Shown one piece after another: positions 9,233 through 21,371 of a stretch of 64,000 nucleotides of DNA (the stretch's first letter is position 1; the number at the start of each line of letters is the position of its first letter). A program made the translations under genes and the position numbers. The notes under the pieces were generated by a model. The model was not told the DNA's origin. It saw only the letters and a program-made list of their open reading frames with translations, and did no database searches. The DNA lies in NCBI GenBank assembly GCA_963682175.1, contig OY821771.1, positions 14,197,001 to 14,261,000 on the forward strand, read 5' to 3'. Source of the DNA: Triglochin maritima (lineage: Eukaryota > Streptophyta > Magnoliopsida > Alismatales > Juncaginaceae).

Positions 9233-10914
9233 TGAAAGGAATGTGTTCTAAAAGTTTTACTTTTATATGTCAATTATTATGAATTGAATGTGCAAACATT
9301 TTGTTCATTGATTAATGTATTCGTCTTTTGGAAGTGTTAAGGAAGAGACTCTTGGTCCTTAACCGTAGAGCTCTAAAAGATAATGGTTTACATAAATCAA
9401 AAGTAATTCACAATCATGGTGATTAACATGGAACATTTATCACCAAGATAAGATTGTCAGGTTGGTTGAAAGAAATATTGTAGCTCTACAAATATTTAAC
9501 TACATGAGTATGTGAAATAGAACATGTTTCTTTAATATATTGAATTGGCCTAACAAATGAAACATTATGGAATTGTGTTTGTGTATCGTTACATAGTTAT
9601 AATTAGCTTTAGAGATCATGAAATGAATATATAATACAAAGATGATACATTTGTACTTTGTATAATATTCTCAATATCATGAGGCAAGGAATAGACACAA
9701 GTGATATTTTACATATCACTAAGTGGATCGTGTTTAGTTCGAGTGAGCAAAACATCTTTGTTATTTGGGTAACTATAATGTGTAGCTAGATACCACTTAT
9801 AATTTATAATATAATGTGTTTTATATCATAACCAACATAACTTAGATCCTCCTATAGGTCACACCACAAAACTGGGAAACGAGAAATATGATTTTATATT
9901 TTATATGATGTATTAACTTTCATGTGTTATGAAATAATATATATATGGTAAAATAATAAAATCAATATGTCGTAAAAAAGACATGATTAGAATAATAAAT
10001 AAATTCGTATGAGATGTATATATATTATGGGGTATAATGTTTTGATTTTATATATGATAATATATTACATGATATAATGTAATCTACAACATCATAAGAT
10101 ATGAATTCGTTAAAACCTCAAAGCCCAAATTCTGTTTGATATTAATCCAAAATTTGATGGAGTCAAGAACAGTGAAAAATTGCCCAACCATTTGACCATG
10201 TTTTTGCATATATTAATAAGAGAATTTTTACTGATTAATTACTAGATTTAATCCACTTTGGTCAAAGGTAGTTATGAGATGATGATGTGGCAAAATAAAC
10301 AAGAGATCATGTGCAAAGTGGTTTGCACATGATGCGGTTTAGTGGAGATGTAAATAAGAGATCATGCGTAAGTGATTTGCACATGATGTGGTTTAATGGA
10401 GAGATTAACAAGGGATCATGTGTAAGTGGTTTGCACATGACGTGGGTTAGAGGAAATCCTATGAATAGGTCCATCCCTTCCTTGTTAATACTAATGCAAA
10501 GTTCTTCTCTCGCCAATTTTTCCATTATTCCATCCAAAATTTTCTTAGTTTTAATTGTGTGCTAGAGATTAATTTCTTTGGAGCATAGAAGGAGTTATTA
10601 GCTAGATTCTAACCTTAATTTAGAGATAGATTGGCTAGCTCTTTTCTCTCTAATCTTGTTTAGAGTTTGGTAAGCACTTGAAGACGAATCAGCGGACGAT
10701 TCAATGGGCAACGCAACTCTGGATCTTTATAAATGTTTTAGTGAACCTTTGGGTGTGATTTTCTTCTATTTATTTTAATATATATGTATATTACACGATA
10801 TTACAATAAATATAAAATAATGTACATGAAATCGTCGAAAATATGGAAATCGATATTTTATGCATGTATAATTGTTTTAAAATATATACATACATAGGAG
10901 AACGAAATCCTATA
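9233..10914 (+). repeat. 5' LTR of Copia element Cop2
   Basis: Begins TGAAAGGAATGTG inside the truncated A' LTR and ends just before a TGGTATCAGAGC primer-binding site, about 1680 bp, long for a Copia LTR. Its end reads CCTATA; the related minus-strand LTR copy at 46131 ends CTACA, so TA is probably a mutated CA. The first 780 bp match the reverse complement of 55287-54277, and the last 350 bp match the reverse complement of roughly 46131-46490. It contains a tandem repeat at 10295-10460. No matching 3' LTR follows the gag fragment, so the element is truncated. Confidence 0.75.
10295..10460. repeat. Three tandem 54-55 bp units with a perfect hairpin
   Basis: Units starting GATCATG at 10305, 10360 and 10414 repeat with periods of 55 and 54 bp, each containing TTTGCACATGA. 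In the first unit ATCATGTGCAAA (10306-10317) and TTTGCACATGAT (10322-10333) form a perfect 12-bp inverted repeat around GTGG; the other units are degraded versions. ORFs here on both strands are a by-product of the repeat. Confidence 0.85.
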
Positions 10915-10915
10915 G

Positions 10916-10927
10916 TGGTATCAGAGC
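10916..10927 (+). other. Primer-binding site of Cop2
   Basis: TGGTATCAGAGC, complementary to the 3' end of initiator tRNA-Met, the usual primer of plant Copia elements. It fixes the LTR boundary and plus orientation. Confidence 0.85.
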
Positions 10928-12439
10928 TTTTAGTCCATATTGTCAATTATTAGACTATATAATGAATTTTACTTTACCATCTCCAATAAAAACATTTCAT
11001 GTTTGATGTCTCTTTCTAGTTTTTCGATAGTTTTGTTGATATAATTCCAATCGATTCTTTCGATAGTTTTAAATATTTTAAAACATGTCATATGAATGTT
11101 ACAATTAATATTTCGACTTATGTCTAATTGCGTAAAATTTTCGTTTATATTAAATAATTATTTTACAAGGAACCGACAAAACGAAAGAGACAAATGATTT
11201 AATTTTTTTCTTTGAAGTTTTTCTTTTGGGAATATAAATAAACTTCAGTTCAAATGATTTAAATTTTGAACTATGGATGCATGAATCATTTTTAATGGAT
11301 TTCAAATGATTTTTAAATTGTTTGATTAAGAGATGAAGGGTAAACTAAATCGTGTAATATATAGTATATGTACATACGTTGCACTAGTTTTCTTTTGCAA
11401 GGACAAGTGAGTTTCTATGTTCCAATGAAGCCATGTGTGAATGAATGATGTGTATGTTGTTATTATTATTATTCAATTACTGGGGCTTATGTATATGTAA
11501 AAGCCAATTATTTATGTATATGCAATCATATGAGAGGATATTTACATTGGACTTACACTAGACAATTTTCGAAATTGTGAGATGCATTTTTATATTTTGA
11601 AATTTTTACATCCATGGTGCAAGAAGAAGTCACGGAGAAGGCGCAAAGGTCATGGACGCAGGAACATATAAACTCACACCAATATGTGTGTGAATGAATT
11701 TAATTATGTGTGTGTGCTTGACATGTATGTGATTGTATGAATGAATGTTAGGATGTGTATAGATATAAATATGCATGACTACCTAAATTCTAAAATCACA
11801 TATAAATGTTTAATTGTCCAACCAAAAATTAAGAATGTTTTCTTTCTTATTTCATCCACTAGCAGTCATCGATCGAGAGATATTTTACTCACTCTTAGCG
11901 GGAGATAGCTTTCTCCATCTTTGGGAATAGTGGAAGATATGTGGATAATCATTGTTGTGCCATGAATAAGTATATGAAGTTAGATTCACCCATAGTGAAC
12001 ACTAAGTGCATTTATTCATTAATACAATGAACAATCGTATCTCGTATCAGATGAAATAAGTTTTCTTAACAAGACCTGGAGCCCTCGCTCAGTTTTGAGA
12101 AAAAGAGTTTTCATTAGGAGGATTGGTTAAATTCTCTCTTAATTAAAACGACAAGAATCATAAGAGTTTGAAATTGCAAAAGTTTGCAAAATATCAAAAT
12201 GGTTTTGATTAGAAAATGTTTCTTACCTTGATGTTATAATATATTCGATAGCTCTTAGCTAGTTTATATTATAATTGATAGGATCTTGAATTCGTGCATT
12301 TATGGACATATTTTTATTTTATTTATGGTATTGATTTTCAAACATAAAATTGACATTAAATCTCATATAAATTATTTTGTATAAATGTTGAATATTCAAC
12401 CTATTGTGCGATCTATGATTGAAAAACATACTTTTGCAA
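10928..12439 (+). mobile_element. Cop2 untranslated leader
   Basis: About 1.5 kb of AT-rich sequence between primer-binding site and gag without a credible ORF. I see nothing else in it beyond short TATG/TGTG-rich stretches near 11430-11760. Confidence 0.5.
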
Positions 12440-13216
12440 ATGATTGCTCCAACTTCTAAGCTGGTAACTCAAGCTCCACATGGTGTTGAAGTTTGGGAAA
12501 CTATCTCATATTTTGGATGGTGAAATCTCAAAATTAAATGAGAAGGCAACCGATGATGAGAAAGAGGCTAAAGTCAAGTGGGAAGACCAAGAGAACCAAG
12601 TTCACGGTCTAATATTGGCCTTCATGGGTGACTCGCTTCAGTCAAAATACTTGGATTCAAAACCCAAGAAGATCATGGAAGCTTTAACAAAGATGTTGTT
12701 GGATGATGCTAGAAAAGAGCCTATAAGACCATCATAGCACCCACAAGGTGCCACATGGCGGAGAGAACGTCAGTATCCACACATTTTCTAACTATGCAAG
12801 GATACCTTGAAAAGTTAGCAAAGCTCTCTTCCCCGATGCCCGATGACATTGCGGAAGATTTGATCCTTGACTCTCTAGCCCCATCCTACAAGGATTTCGT
12901 CATGCAATATCACGTGCGTGAGAATTTTGTGAGTCTTGAGGAACTTCACAATGCTCTAAAAATGGCTGAAGTTGACATGGGTAAGGGTCTTGACAAGAAT
13001 GTCGTAGCCGTCCATGGTGGGAGCAAAAAGATCACCAAAGGTGAAGGTAAAAACAAATTGGCCAAAAAGCTGTTGAAGGGAAGTGGAGTAGGAGGGGCTC
13101 ATGCGAGTACCTCGAGTGAGAATTCTTTGAAATTTCCGACTCCTAGCATTGAGTGTTACCACTGCGGTGAAACGACACATCTGCCTGAATTGCCCCAAGT
13201 ACAAGGAGGATCTTGA
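12440..13216 (+). pseudogene. Broken Copia gag (UBN2 type) with zinc knuckle
   Basis: Two reading frames together give a Copia-type gag: the first (12480-12737) contains KVKWEDQENQVHGLILAFMG and the second (12755-13216) contains VSTHFLTMQGYLEKLAKL, LEELHNALKMAEVD and, near the end, CYHCGETTHLPE, a damaged CCHC knuckle. This pattern (UBN2 domain then knuckle) is the RNA-packaging capsid protein of Copia elements. A frameshift at about 12738-12755 and an early stop at 13216 break it, and no protease, integrase or RT follows before the sequence changes at about 13320. The exact start is uncertain; the ATG at 12440 is the first reasonable one but is in another frame. Confidence 0.75.
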
Positions 13217-13319
13217 CAATGGGGTGATTGAGTGCAAACACCCCAAACATGCAACTAAAGACAAACGGGCTAGAACCATCGGACCAGGGGTGCACACCAC
13301 GTGCAAAATAGGACATGTA

Positions 13320-14174
13320 AGTTACTGAAGAAAATTTGGGCCGATCGGACCCATTTGATCCGCCAGTGGTGGATCCAATTGGACCCCAATTTCTCTCGTG
13401 ACTATGTATTGTTATATGGGTCCACCAGATTATAGAGAAAGTTGTTACAGCCGTTGGATTGGTTTCAGATTCATCGAAACCCTTATTTCTTCTATAAATA
13501 GACTTTTAATGTCTCATTTCTTCTCCTTCCTACCTCTCCTCCGTAGGTTAGTTTCATTTCTTGTTTAGTAGAGTATGTTTTATTTCTTGTTTATTAGAGT
13601 AGGTTTTAGTTTCTTAATTAGTAGTGTAGAGGAGGAGAAGAGGAGCAACTTTGTAATCTCTCATCATTCTAGTTTAATTCTTGTTCTCTATATTTATGTT
13701 TTTCATTTGATGCAACTTCCTTTGTGTCGATGCTTGCTTAATCTTATTTCATGTGGAGACACAATGGGCTTTGGTCATTATGCTTGTGCTCATATTAGCC
13801 TCATTTCAATTATTGTCTCGTATGTTTTCATGACAATGTTTAATCTTATTTCATGTGGATACAAAGTTGGATTTGGTTTTTATAGATTTCATGTATTACA
13901 TGTTGTGATGAACACCAATGAACACACACACGTACACATATTCTCATTTCCGCATTCTTTCTCTACCTACCCCCTAAGGGGTTTATTTTATCGTTTGTTT
14001 CCCGATTTCATACGCATCGTAGTTTAATTCCGATCGCATATCGCTCTCTTCTTCTCCCACTCGAGTATTGTCGATTCTGACTCGCAACGCTCCCTCTGGA
14101 CTCGACCTGTACTTGCCACCGCTTCATTGTGGAAGTGCACTTGTCCTCCGTCACCACCCACTCAGTACCTAACA
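13320..14174 (+). repeat. Fragment of another Athila-type LTR
   Basis: Shares the layout of the Athila-like LTRs but diverges in sequence: a CCGCCAGTGGTGGATCC inverted block near 13360, a TATAAATA box at about 13493, C-rich CTACCCCCTAAGGGG near 13967, the end block TGTACTTGCCACCGCTTCAT near 14110, and a terminus TAACA at 14174. It follows the broken Cop2 gag directly. The 150-aa ORF at 13575-14027 lies wholly in it and looks incidental. Confidence 0.6.
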
Positions 14175-15084
14175 AGGCCCTGAAATGCAAACATGATAAA
14201 ATTCCTGAGTTTTCATAATTAAAACTCAGTATACTAAGCTCATCTATGAATATGGATGCACATTACAATGAAGTTATCATACTAGTATAACATAACACAA
14301 GAGAATACAACTAATAAAACCTTCCCCATCAAGGGAAATAAGGAACAACGGTCCCTCCAACAAGATTAGGTCCCCTAAGGGTACCTACCGTAGGCACACA
14401 CGGTCTTACAAAGAGTATGTGACACATGCCCACTCGTGGCTACACTAATCATGAGGGTTCGGTGAGGGTTGCACACACTTCTGCATCATAGATATAGATC
14501 TGATCTCGTGGACAACAATGTTAGATCTGCCAGAGCCGTCGCTCTGGTCGGTCATACTCTCCAGGATGTGGCACAATTGGGCAATCATATCCGCCGGAAT
14601 AATCGTCGGTTGGTCATCTCCGCCGCTCAAGGTCAGTCAGTCATCTCGCTCCGTGGAGTTGCATAACAACGCAATGCATTGGGATCCACGATCCCTCAGA
14701 TCTACTACGTGGTGACTCTAGAAAATGCAACATGATACACTAAACTCATAAATATAAAGGTGACACGTGTACCAAGTGTCCATACTCTTTTGCCTGCGGT
14801 CCTTAGGCATGTAAGCTCATCGCACCCACCATCACCTCTCGACTCACGGTCAAGGCGAGGACATGGATTTCCGAGGAAACAATATGACACACAACTAAAA
14901 TGCAAGAATTCAATTCTGGTCACCAACGATCTATCAAAATCGGCAAAGTTGTCGATAATTTCCTTATGAATAAGAAAACATTCGAGCTGCAGCACGAGTC
15001 GGTTGAAAACTAGAGCTAAAACTTAAATAAACGGTCGAACGAAAGTCTATGGGTGGTCAACCGTTTAGAAGGTTTTGGCTCGGC
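14175..15084. other. Unclassified stretch, probably old repeat DNA
   Basis: No recognised gene. A 61-aa minus-strand ORF (14445-14630) and a 96-aa one (14705-14995) show no domain I know. Near 15030-15060 two GGTCGAAC/GGTCAACC motifs resemble the palindrome cluster of element D, and similar motifs appear on the other side of element B at 33428-33462, so both flanks may once have been one sequence. Confidence 0.35.
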
Positions 15085-15779
15085 TGATTAGTAGCATATC
15101 ATGCATCATATTCATGCTATATATCCTTAATTTTACCCCAATATTGTGCTACTCGAGTGTTTGTTGTTATATTTTAGGTATTAGGTAATAAAGAAGAGAA
15201 AGGAAGAGAAAAATGATTGAAACGTAAGAAGAAAGGACTTAAATTAGGCAAAATGGACATCTCGGTCATACACAAGGACCCCATCTGCAAGAGGGGAGGA
15301 CCTGGACGTAAGCCCGAAAGGACTAAATAGCAAACCGAGAAACTCTGCACCATTATAAGGAGTATTTTGGTAATTAGTTTTGGGCCTAGACTCCAATAAC
15401 CAATCCGAGTGCACTCTACGTGATTAATTGAAGCAATAAAGAAGATATGCAAAAATGGGTCCGATCTGAGAAAAAGTGACCGCTAATTGTCGGCCCAAGA
15501 CCTCCAATTAGCGGGCTATTTTTCTCAGATACCGACCCAGTTTCTTGTGGATATGAGTTATATTTTTATGTCTATTGTGAGATTGTTTCATTAGTCCCAC
15601 ATCGGGGGATTGTCCCCGGTTACCTTTTTCTATGACTATAAATAGAACTCTTCCTCCTCCTTTGTATTTACTACATGCTTGGTGGCATTCTCTCTACTTG
15701 GAGCAAGCCTTGTAGCAAAACTCAAGGTGGAGAAGAATGCTACTTGTAATGTAAGTCATGTAAATAAAATAATTCTTCA

Positions 15780-16006
15780 TGTTGTCATATATTATGCAAT
15801 GGATGGTTCACCTTCGCCTTCTCCTCCCATAACTCCATCAACCTCTCACATTCTCATTTGTAACTCTTGTAACATACACCATTTCATTTGCTTCTTTTAG
15901 CCTATAAATAGGAGACTATTGTAATACTTTGCTGATGATGAAATAGAACAATTATTCTCCCCTAAATTTTCATCTCATTTGCTTCATGTCTATTTATTTT
16001 ATAACA
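15780..16006 (+). repeat. 5' LTR of nested Copia element
   Basis: 227 bp, TG...CA, with TATAAATA at 15903-15910. The next bases (CGTTATCAGCACGA) are the likely primer-binding region. Confidence 0.88.
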
Positions 16007-18066
16007 CGTTATCAGCACGAATTAACTCTCGCATATTTTTCTTCAGAAACACGAGTTTCTCCCGATTGGTATTGTAGAAATCATCCAAAGGTAATTTGCC
16101 TACACCCAATGTTTGAATCAAGTCCGACATAGTATCTATCTACATCTAGAATAACTTGGGAAGTTTTTATTTCATTTCATGACCATATTGTTTTGCCTCG
16201 CCATGCTAGATTGGTGGATTAATACAGTTTATCTTGATCATAACTAGCATGTGTATCTAGTATTTTTTCTTCCTATGGTTTCTATGTTGACTATGTAATA
16301 GTTTGAGTTTTATTATAGTTGTGTATATCCTTTCTTTTTAGCTATGAGGTCTAGAGAATATTATTTAGTCCTTGCATATAAGTTCTTCTAGATTGAGAAG
16401 TTGATCTTCTTATCTCTACCTCGTCTCCTTCCATGAAAGAGTATTAAATCATTTTCATCGTCAATCATATATATTGTCTTTGATGTAATGTAATGTAATG
16501 AGATATTTTCTTTCATTTATCGATAAAATATACATATCTTTAGATGTGTAGATTTGTGATTCTTTTATATATGCTATGGTGTTCATACTTTATTCTTCGC
16601 TAGTTATATTGTGAATAAACAATGTAGTTAAATGAATACGATAGAACATCATGTGAACTTAAATCCATAATTTTATTTTCAATGTTTTGTTTCTGTTCAT
16701 GTAGGAGGTAATAAAGATTTCTTTCTCATCTGTTTGTACTCTTTAATAAGACATGTCATCCATGCATAAGGATTATAATTTCTTGCTCAAATACATAAGA
16801 GAAAATATTATGAGTTCTTGGTTAATATGTGATGAAAGAAAGCAATAAGACGTTTGCAATATTATAGAACAATAATTAAGCCAAACATGTGTGGTACGTT
16901 AGAGCATGCTCATTTACAAAAGTTGTATAAGCTTTTAACTTGAATATTAATGTTGTATACAATGCAATTGTTACATACATTATATATAATATGGAATGCA
17001 TTGATAATGATTTATTTGAGGCTTATTTGTAAGCAAATGCTTGTCTTCGTAATTCTATAAATCTTTTTAAATGGAAGATTTAATGTGAAGGTTCAATTGA
17101 CCTTTATTGATTTGTATTATTCATAAAAGGTGTAACTATCAAAATATGTATGTATACGGTTATTTTACTTACATCTTGACTTTGTATTTGTTCATCATGA
17201 GGTAATTAATTACTCACATTGTACATAGAATATATCATGTTAATTTTGTATGTATATATATATATAATAAATGAGACTACTTGTATACAATCAATACATA
17301 TATGTTGCTATGTTGCTTTTGGAATTGCTAATATGCGCTTTTGTTTATCATATGATTCAAGTACATTATAATATATTCCGTTTTGAGATGTTTTAGTATG
17401 CACCGATAAGCAATACATGTATATGAGTTTAACAAAAGGGTAATAGGTTGCATGTACCAATTATGCTTTAATGCTTGTAAGTTATGACTTTTAACTCTAT
17501 ACTTGACATCATGGATAAGAATGACGTCTTATCATGGATTATGAATGTTGAACCCCACCCATTGCCTTTTAAAATATCAATGACTAGAGAAAGAAGCATC
17601 AAATCAAGATAAAAGTGGAGGTTGTGATTTTCTATTGCTATCCTCTTTGTTAAAATGATTTTAAAAGTATTATGACTTAATCTCATGCCTGTTTTTGTGG
17701 TTGGACAAAACATCAAGTTATTGATCCAAATTTCATGAATTCTCGATCCAATGAAGCATGAAAACAAATAGTTACATATTTAGTAGTGCTTCCAAAATTA
17801 AATGATATATATCTTACGCAACATTGTATTGAGTCACTTGCTTAATATAAGTTATATGAATTCTTAGAATCATGTTGATCAAAAGAGTATTTGTAAAGTG
17901 GTTCAAGCATGTGATTATTACTTGTTAATTTTGGTGCATCACATGCTCATTCACAACTATTACAAGCATTCATCTCGTGAGTACATAATATTCATTTTGA
18001 TAGATGTATGTATATATATAATAAAATGTGCTACATTATAGTGGAATTCGAATTACCATGTTACAA

Positions 18067-18170
18067 GTGATCATTGTTATTGAAAATGATATGCATTGGC
18101 CTAGAAGGCGAATATCTTGTGATCATTGTTATTGAAAATTATATGCATTGGCCCAGAAGACGAATATCTT
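18067..18170. repeat. Tandem duplication of 52 bp
   Basis: Two direct copies starting GTGATCATTG at 18067 and 18119, with about three differences, inside the degenerate Copia interior. Confidence 0.8.
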
Positions 18171-20040
18171 AATATTCATACAGTACTACCACGCAAAGAT
18201 TTAGAGATTATTCATTTAAAGAAGGTTATGCAATTTTATGATAATCCCTGGAGGATTCGTATGACTGTCAAAACAATGTGCAAATAACTAATTTAGTAAA
18301 AATGCACGTCGATCTCTAAATCAAACCCTATGGCCAGAAGAATAGAGTTTAGTAGTAAAGAAAAACATTTTATAGATCACTTTACGAATTAATAACCCAA
18401 CACTCCAGTAGTAGTATAGAATCAAAAACCCAAAAGGTTTGGATTATGCAATACCGATGATTGAAGGTCATGAGAGTTGTTGGAAAATCACGATACCTTT
18501 TTTTATCTTTTTTCGTGTGCCAGAAGCACTCACTACAAAGTATCGTGAAAACAAGAGCATAAGAAGTGGACTAAAAAAATTGTGCGAATAACAAGTATGA
18601 AATAAAAATGACTTCAATGAGACGAAACATGCTCAGAAGTGCCTAAATAAATCATCTCTTATCCAGTATGTTCAAAATTCTCGTATAGTGTCAGATGTAA
18701 TTTAGACACGGTTTATCAACATGCATATCTGCCAATATTGTTTATACCAATATCATATTATAAATACTTACTTACTTTACTTGTACAATAATGAATAAAT
18801 TGTTTCCCTCCTGCGATTGAAAGCTCCTTAAGGGCTAAGTTTTATTGTCCAATCCAATAATCGTATATATGATGTACATTGTCTGGCATTATGGGGAGAC
18901 GGTAGAAGCTTAAAGAATGTCAAGAAAATGTATTATAATGAACCTGAAGTTTATAAGAGAATATACGTACAAGTATGGTTTTACCTGAAGTTCATAAAAA
19001 CATTATCTTGCAATATCTAGCAAGTAATTGTCATACATATTTATTGATCACAAATGAGTGATTAAATCTTGTATTACTTGAAATAATACACATAACATAA
19101 AGTGGAGATCTCCACATGATAAAATATATTTGAGCTCAACCAATGCCAGAAGCGTGGATCAAAAAATATATTATTTGTGGAAATAAAAAATAAAAGTTAG
19201 TCACTCATTACACATCCTGAAGAGGCTATTCATGAAGAATATATAAACCTAGTAAAATAAATGCAGCTGCTAAACAAAAGAAATTCCGAGGATACAGAAC
19301 AATCAAATCCTAAAATTTTGGGAAACGACAGGGATTTGATTATTATTGACATAAAACTTATAATCAACTATATATGTTGATACAAGAGATATTAAATAAA
19401 TATTAAAATTATTGTCGACAATTCATTCGCCTTCTTAATAGCATGCTATCTCAAGAGAAAAATAGGATCCAAAACCTATGTTATTATAAGAATGGCAGAA
19501 GCATTCGTATTTGATATAAATAAAAGAAGACAAACAATGTAGAATAAACTCGCTGAATAAATATATATTATTTGGACATGCAGTCCTGATTTCTGAAACT
19601 ATATCCCTGAAGGATACAAATAGAAATTAAAATAACAATGTGATACATTGTAAAGAGAGAAGTAATATAAGGGTATTCGCAGGACCCAACATCCATCGTG
19701 ATGTTACTCATTCTCTCGTAATATTGATAATACGTTCTGTTACATGATCAATATGATATGCATATAAAATATATTGTGACTTTAAAGTTTTATAAGTCAC
19801 TTAATATTGATACTTATATGAGAGTCGCTGAAGGACAAAGATGACAAAGTATAATACACAATAACAAGAATCAAAACGGTTTTATTGGTTATAGGTTTTT
19901 AATGAGGCAGCTTGTGCAATTTTGTTAGCGTATGTTATGCATTCTTTTCCTTAGCTACTTTTTCCCACTGGGTTTTGTTGTAAGACTTTTAACGATATAT
20001 CAACATAACGCATATTGTCTAAGGGAGTGTTATAAATGTA

Positions 20041-20347
20041 TGTTGAATTGAGGGGGAGAATTATACATTGCACTTTTTTTTTCCTTTACCAAGTTTTTGT
20101 CCCACAGGGTTTTACTTGGCAAGGTTTTTAATGAGGCAGACCGATCAAGTGACGACATTGCAGATCTATTCACCAAGTTGTTTCCTACCAGAGATTTTGA
20201 ATGACTTTTTTTCAATATTGGTGTTCAGCGTTTGAAAAATGTTTGTTGAACTGAGGGGGGGGGGATTATACGCTTTGCACTCTTTTTCCCTTTACTAAGT
20301 TTTTATCTCAATGAGTTTTTCTTAGTAAGGTTTTTAACGAGGCAGAC
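20041..20347 (+). repeat. Repeated 3' segments (about 203 bp apart) of nested Copia
   Basis: TGTTGAA(T/C)TGAGGGGG followed by a TTTTTCCTTTAC...AAGGTTTTTAA(T/C)GAGGCAGA block occurs at 20041-20142 and again at 20244-20347, with the RNase H end signature between them. A weaker third relative is at about 19950-19996. The G-runs resemble polypurine tracts. Confidence 0.7.
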
Positions 20348-20380
20348 TCAAAAGCATATAGGTGAAGATCCAAGGGGGAG

Positions 20381-20607
20381 TGTTGTGATATATTATGCAA
20401 TGGATGCTTCACCTTCACATTCTCCTCCCATAACTCCATCAACCTCTCACATTCTCATTTGTAACTCTTATAACATACACCCTTTCATTTGCTTCTTGTA
20501 GCCTATAAATAGGAGACTATTGTAATACTTTGGTAATGATGAAATACAACAATTATTCTCCCCTAAATTTTCATCTCATTTGCTTCATGTCTATTTATTT
20601 TATAACA
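20381..20607 (+). repeat. 3' LTR of nested Copia element
   Basis: 227 bp, TGTTGTGATA...ATAACA, with TATAAATA at 20504-20511, preceded by CAAGGGGGAG and followed by the target duplication CTTCA. Confidence 0.88.
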
Positions 20608-21353
20608 CTTCATGGTTTGTTTTAATGTTGTCTTTGTTTTAATGCTTCCATGCTTAGCTTGTTTGTTTTCTTTATCGTAGTATGATTAGAATGTCTCCTT
20701 TTCTTAATATAGTTTATAGTTTAATGAGTAGTGAGTAGTTCCATCTCCTTTTGGGGGTGGAGATGATGTTTAGACATGCAATAAAGAATGGAAATGAATG
20801 CTTTATTTTGAAATGTGTTGATAAATGTGAATGTATGCTTGTTTGTTTAGAGTAGAAAACTTCACTTGATGAGTTTTGCCACAACTATTAGACACCTCTC
20901 ATACTTGTTTATGTTCTGAAATAACCAACTTGTGTATGTGAATGTTAATCAACTAGGTTAGTGATTGGATTGATAGGTTTTGTCATATCCATTAGACACT
21001 TCCTATGCATGAAAACACAACCTACATTTGGGCTCATTGAATGCATTCTTCACCATCTTATTTCATGTGTACACTCACTCCACCCCTCATGGGTTTCTCT
21101 TCCTGATTTCCAGCCTAGTTATTAAGCTCTCTTATTTTAGTTTTAATCCATCTGTAGTTACCTTCTTTGCATTTGTTACTTACTAGTTTAGTGTAGTTTA
21201 GCGTAGCATAATCAAATCTCTTCTCCCTTTATTTGTCATTTGATTTCGAACAAACCAGAAGCTACTCACCTCCCCGTGGTTTGACCCTTACTTGCCGTGT
21301 CTTCACCGACGACGTGCACTTGCGGCCTAAACTTAATCGATTAAACAAGTTTT

Positions 21354-21371
21354 TGGTGTCGTTGCCGGGGA
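21354..21371 (+). other. Primer-binding site of element B
   Basis: TGGTGTCGTTGCCGGGGA, six bases after the LTR end. It matches the 3' end complement of tRNA-Asp (TGGCGCCGTTGCCGGGGA) with one mismatch. Use of tRNA-Asp is known for Athila elements and supports that assignment. Confidence 0.8.

Larger units (their letters stand above)
15780..20607 (+). mobile_element. Degenerate short-LTR Copia element nested in LTR B
   Basis: 4828 bp with two 227-bp LTRs, starting TGTTGT and ending ATAACA, and a perfect 5-bp target duplication CTTCA at 15775-15779 and 20608-20612. The interior has no long ORF. Near its end the frame at about 20140-20210 reads SSDDIADLFTKLFPTRDFE, the C-terminal signature of Copia RNase H (family knowledge: ADLFTK), which gives superfamily and plus orientation. 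A polypurine tract CAAGGGGGAG precedes the 3' LTR. By eye the LTRs differ at about 10 of 227 sites, so the insertion is not recent. The missing ORFs mean it could only have moved with help. Confidence 0.88.
15085..21347 (+). repeat. 5' LTR of element B, split by a nested Copia element
   Basis: Starts TGATTAGTAGC and ends ATTAAACA. Without the nested element (15780-20607 plus one 5-bp duplication) it is about 1430 bp, close to the 1401 bp of the 3' LTR at 31946-33346. The join TTCTTCA + TGGTTTG matches the uninterrupted 3' LTR at about 32612, which proves the insertion. It carries RTCCCACATCG at 15594-15604 and TATAAATA at 15637-15644, again 32 bp apart. Confidence 0.85.

Noticed and set aside
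10307..10565. Overlapping ORFs on both strands with repeated peptide units
   Set aside because: Direct consequence of the 54-55 bp tandem repeat, not a protein gene.
13575..14027. 150-aa plus-strand ORF
   Set aside because: Lies wholly in an Athila-type LTR fragment; composition is that of translated T-rich LTR DNA, with no domain.
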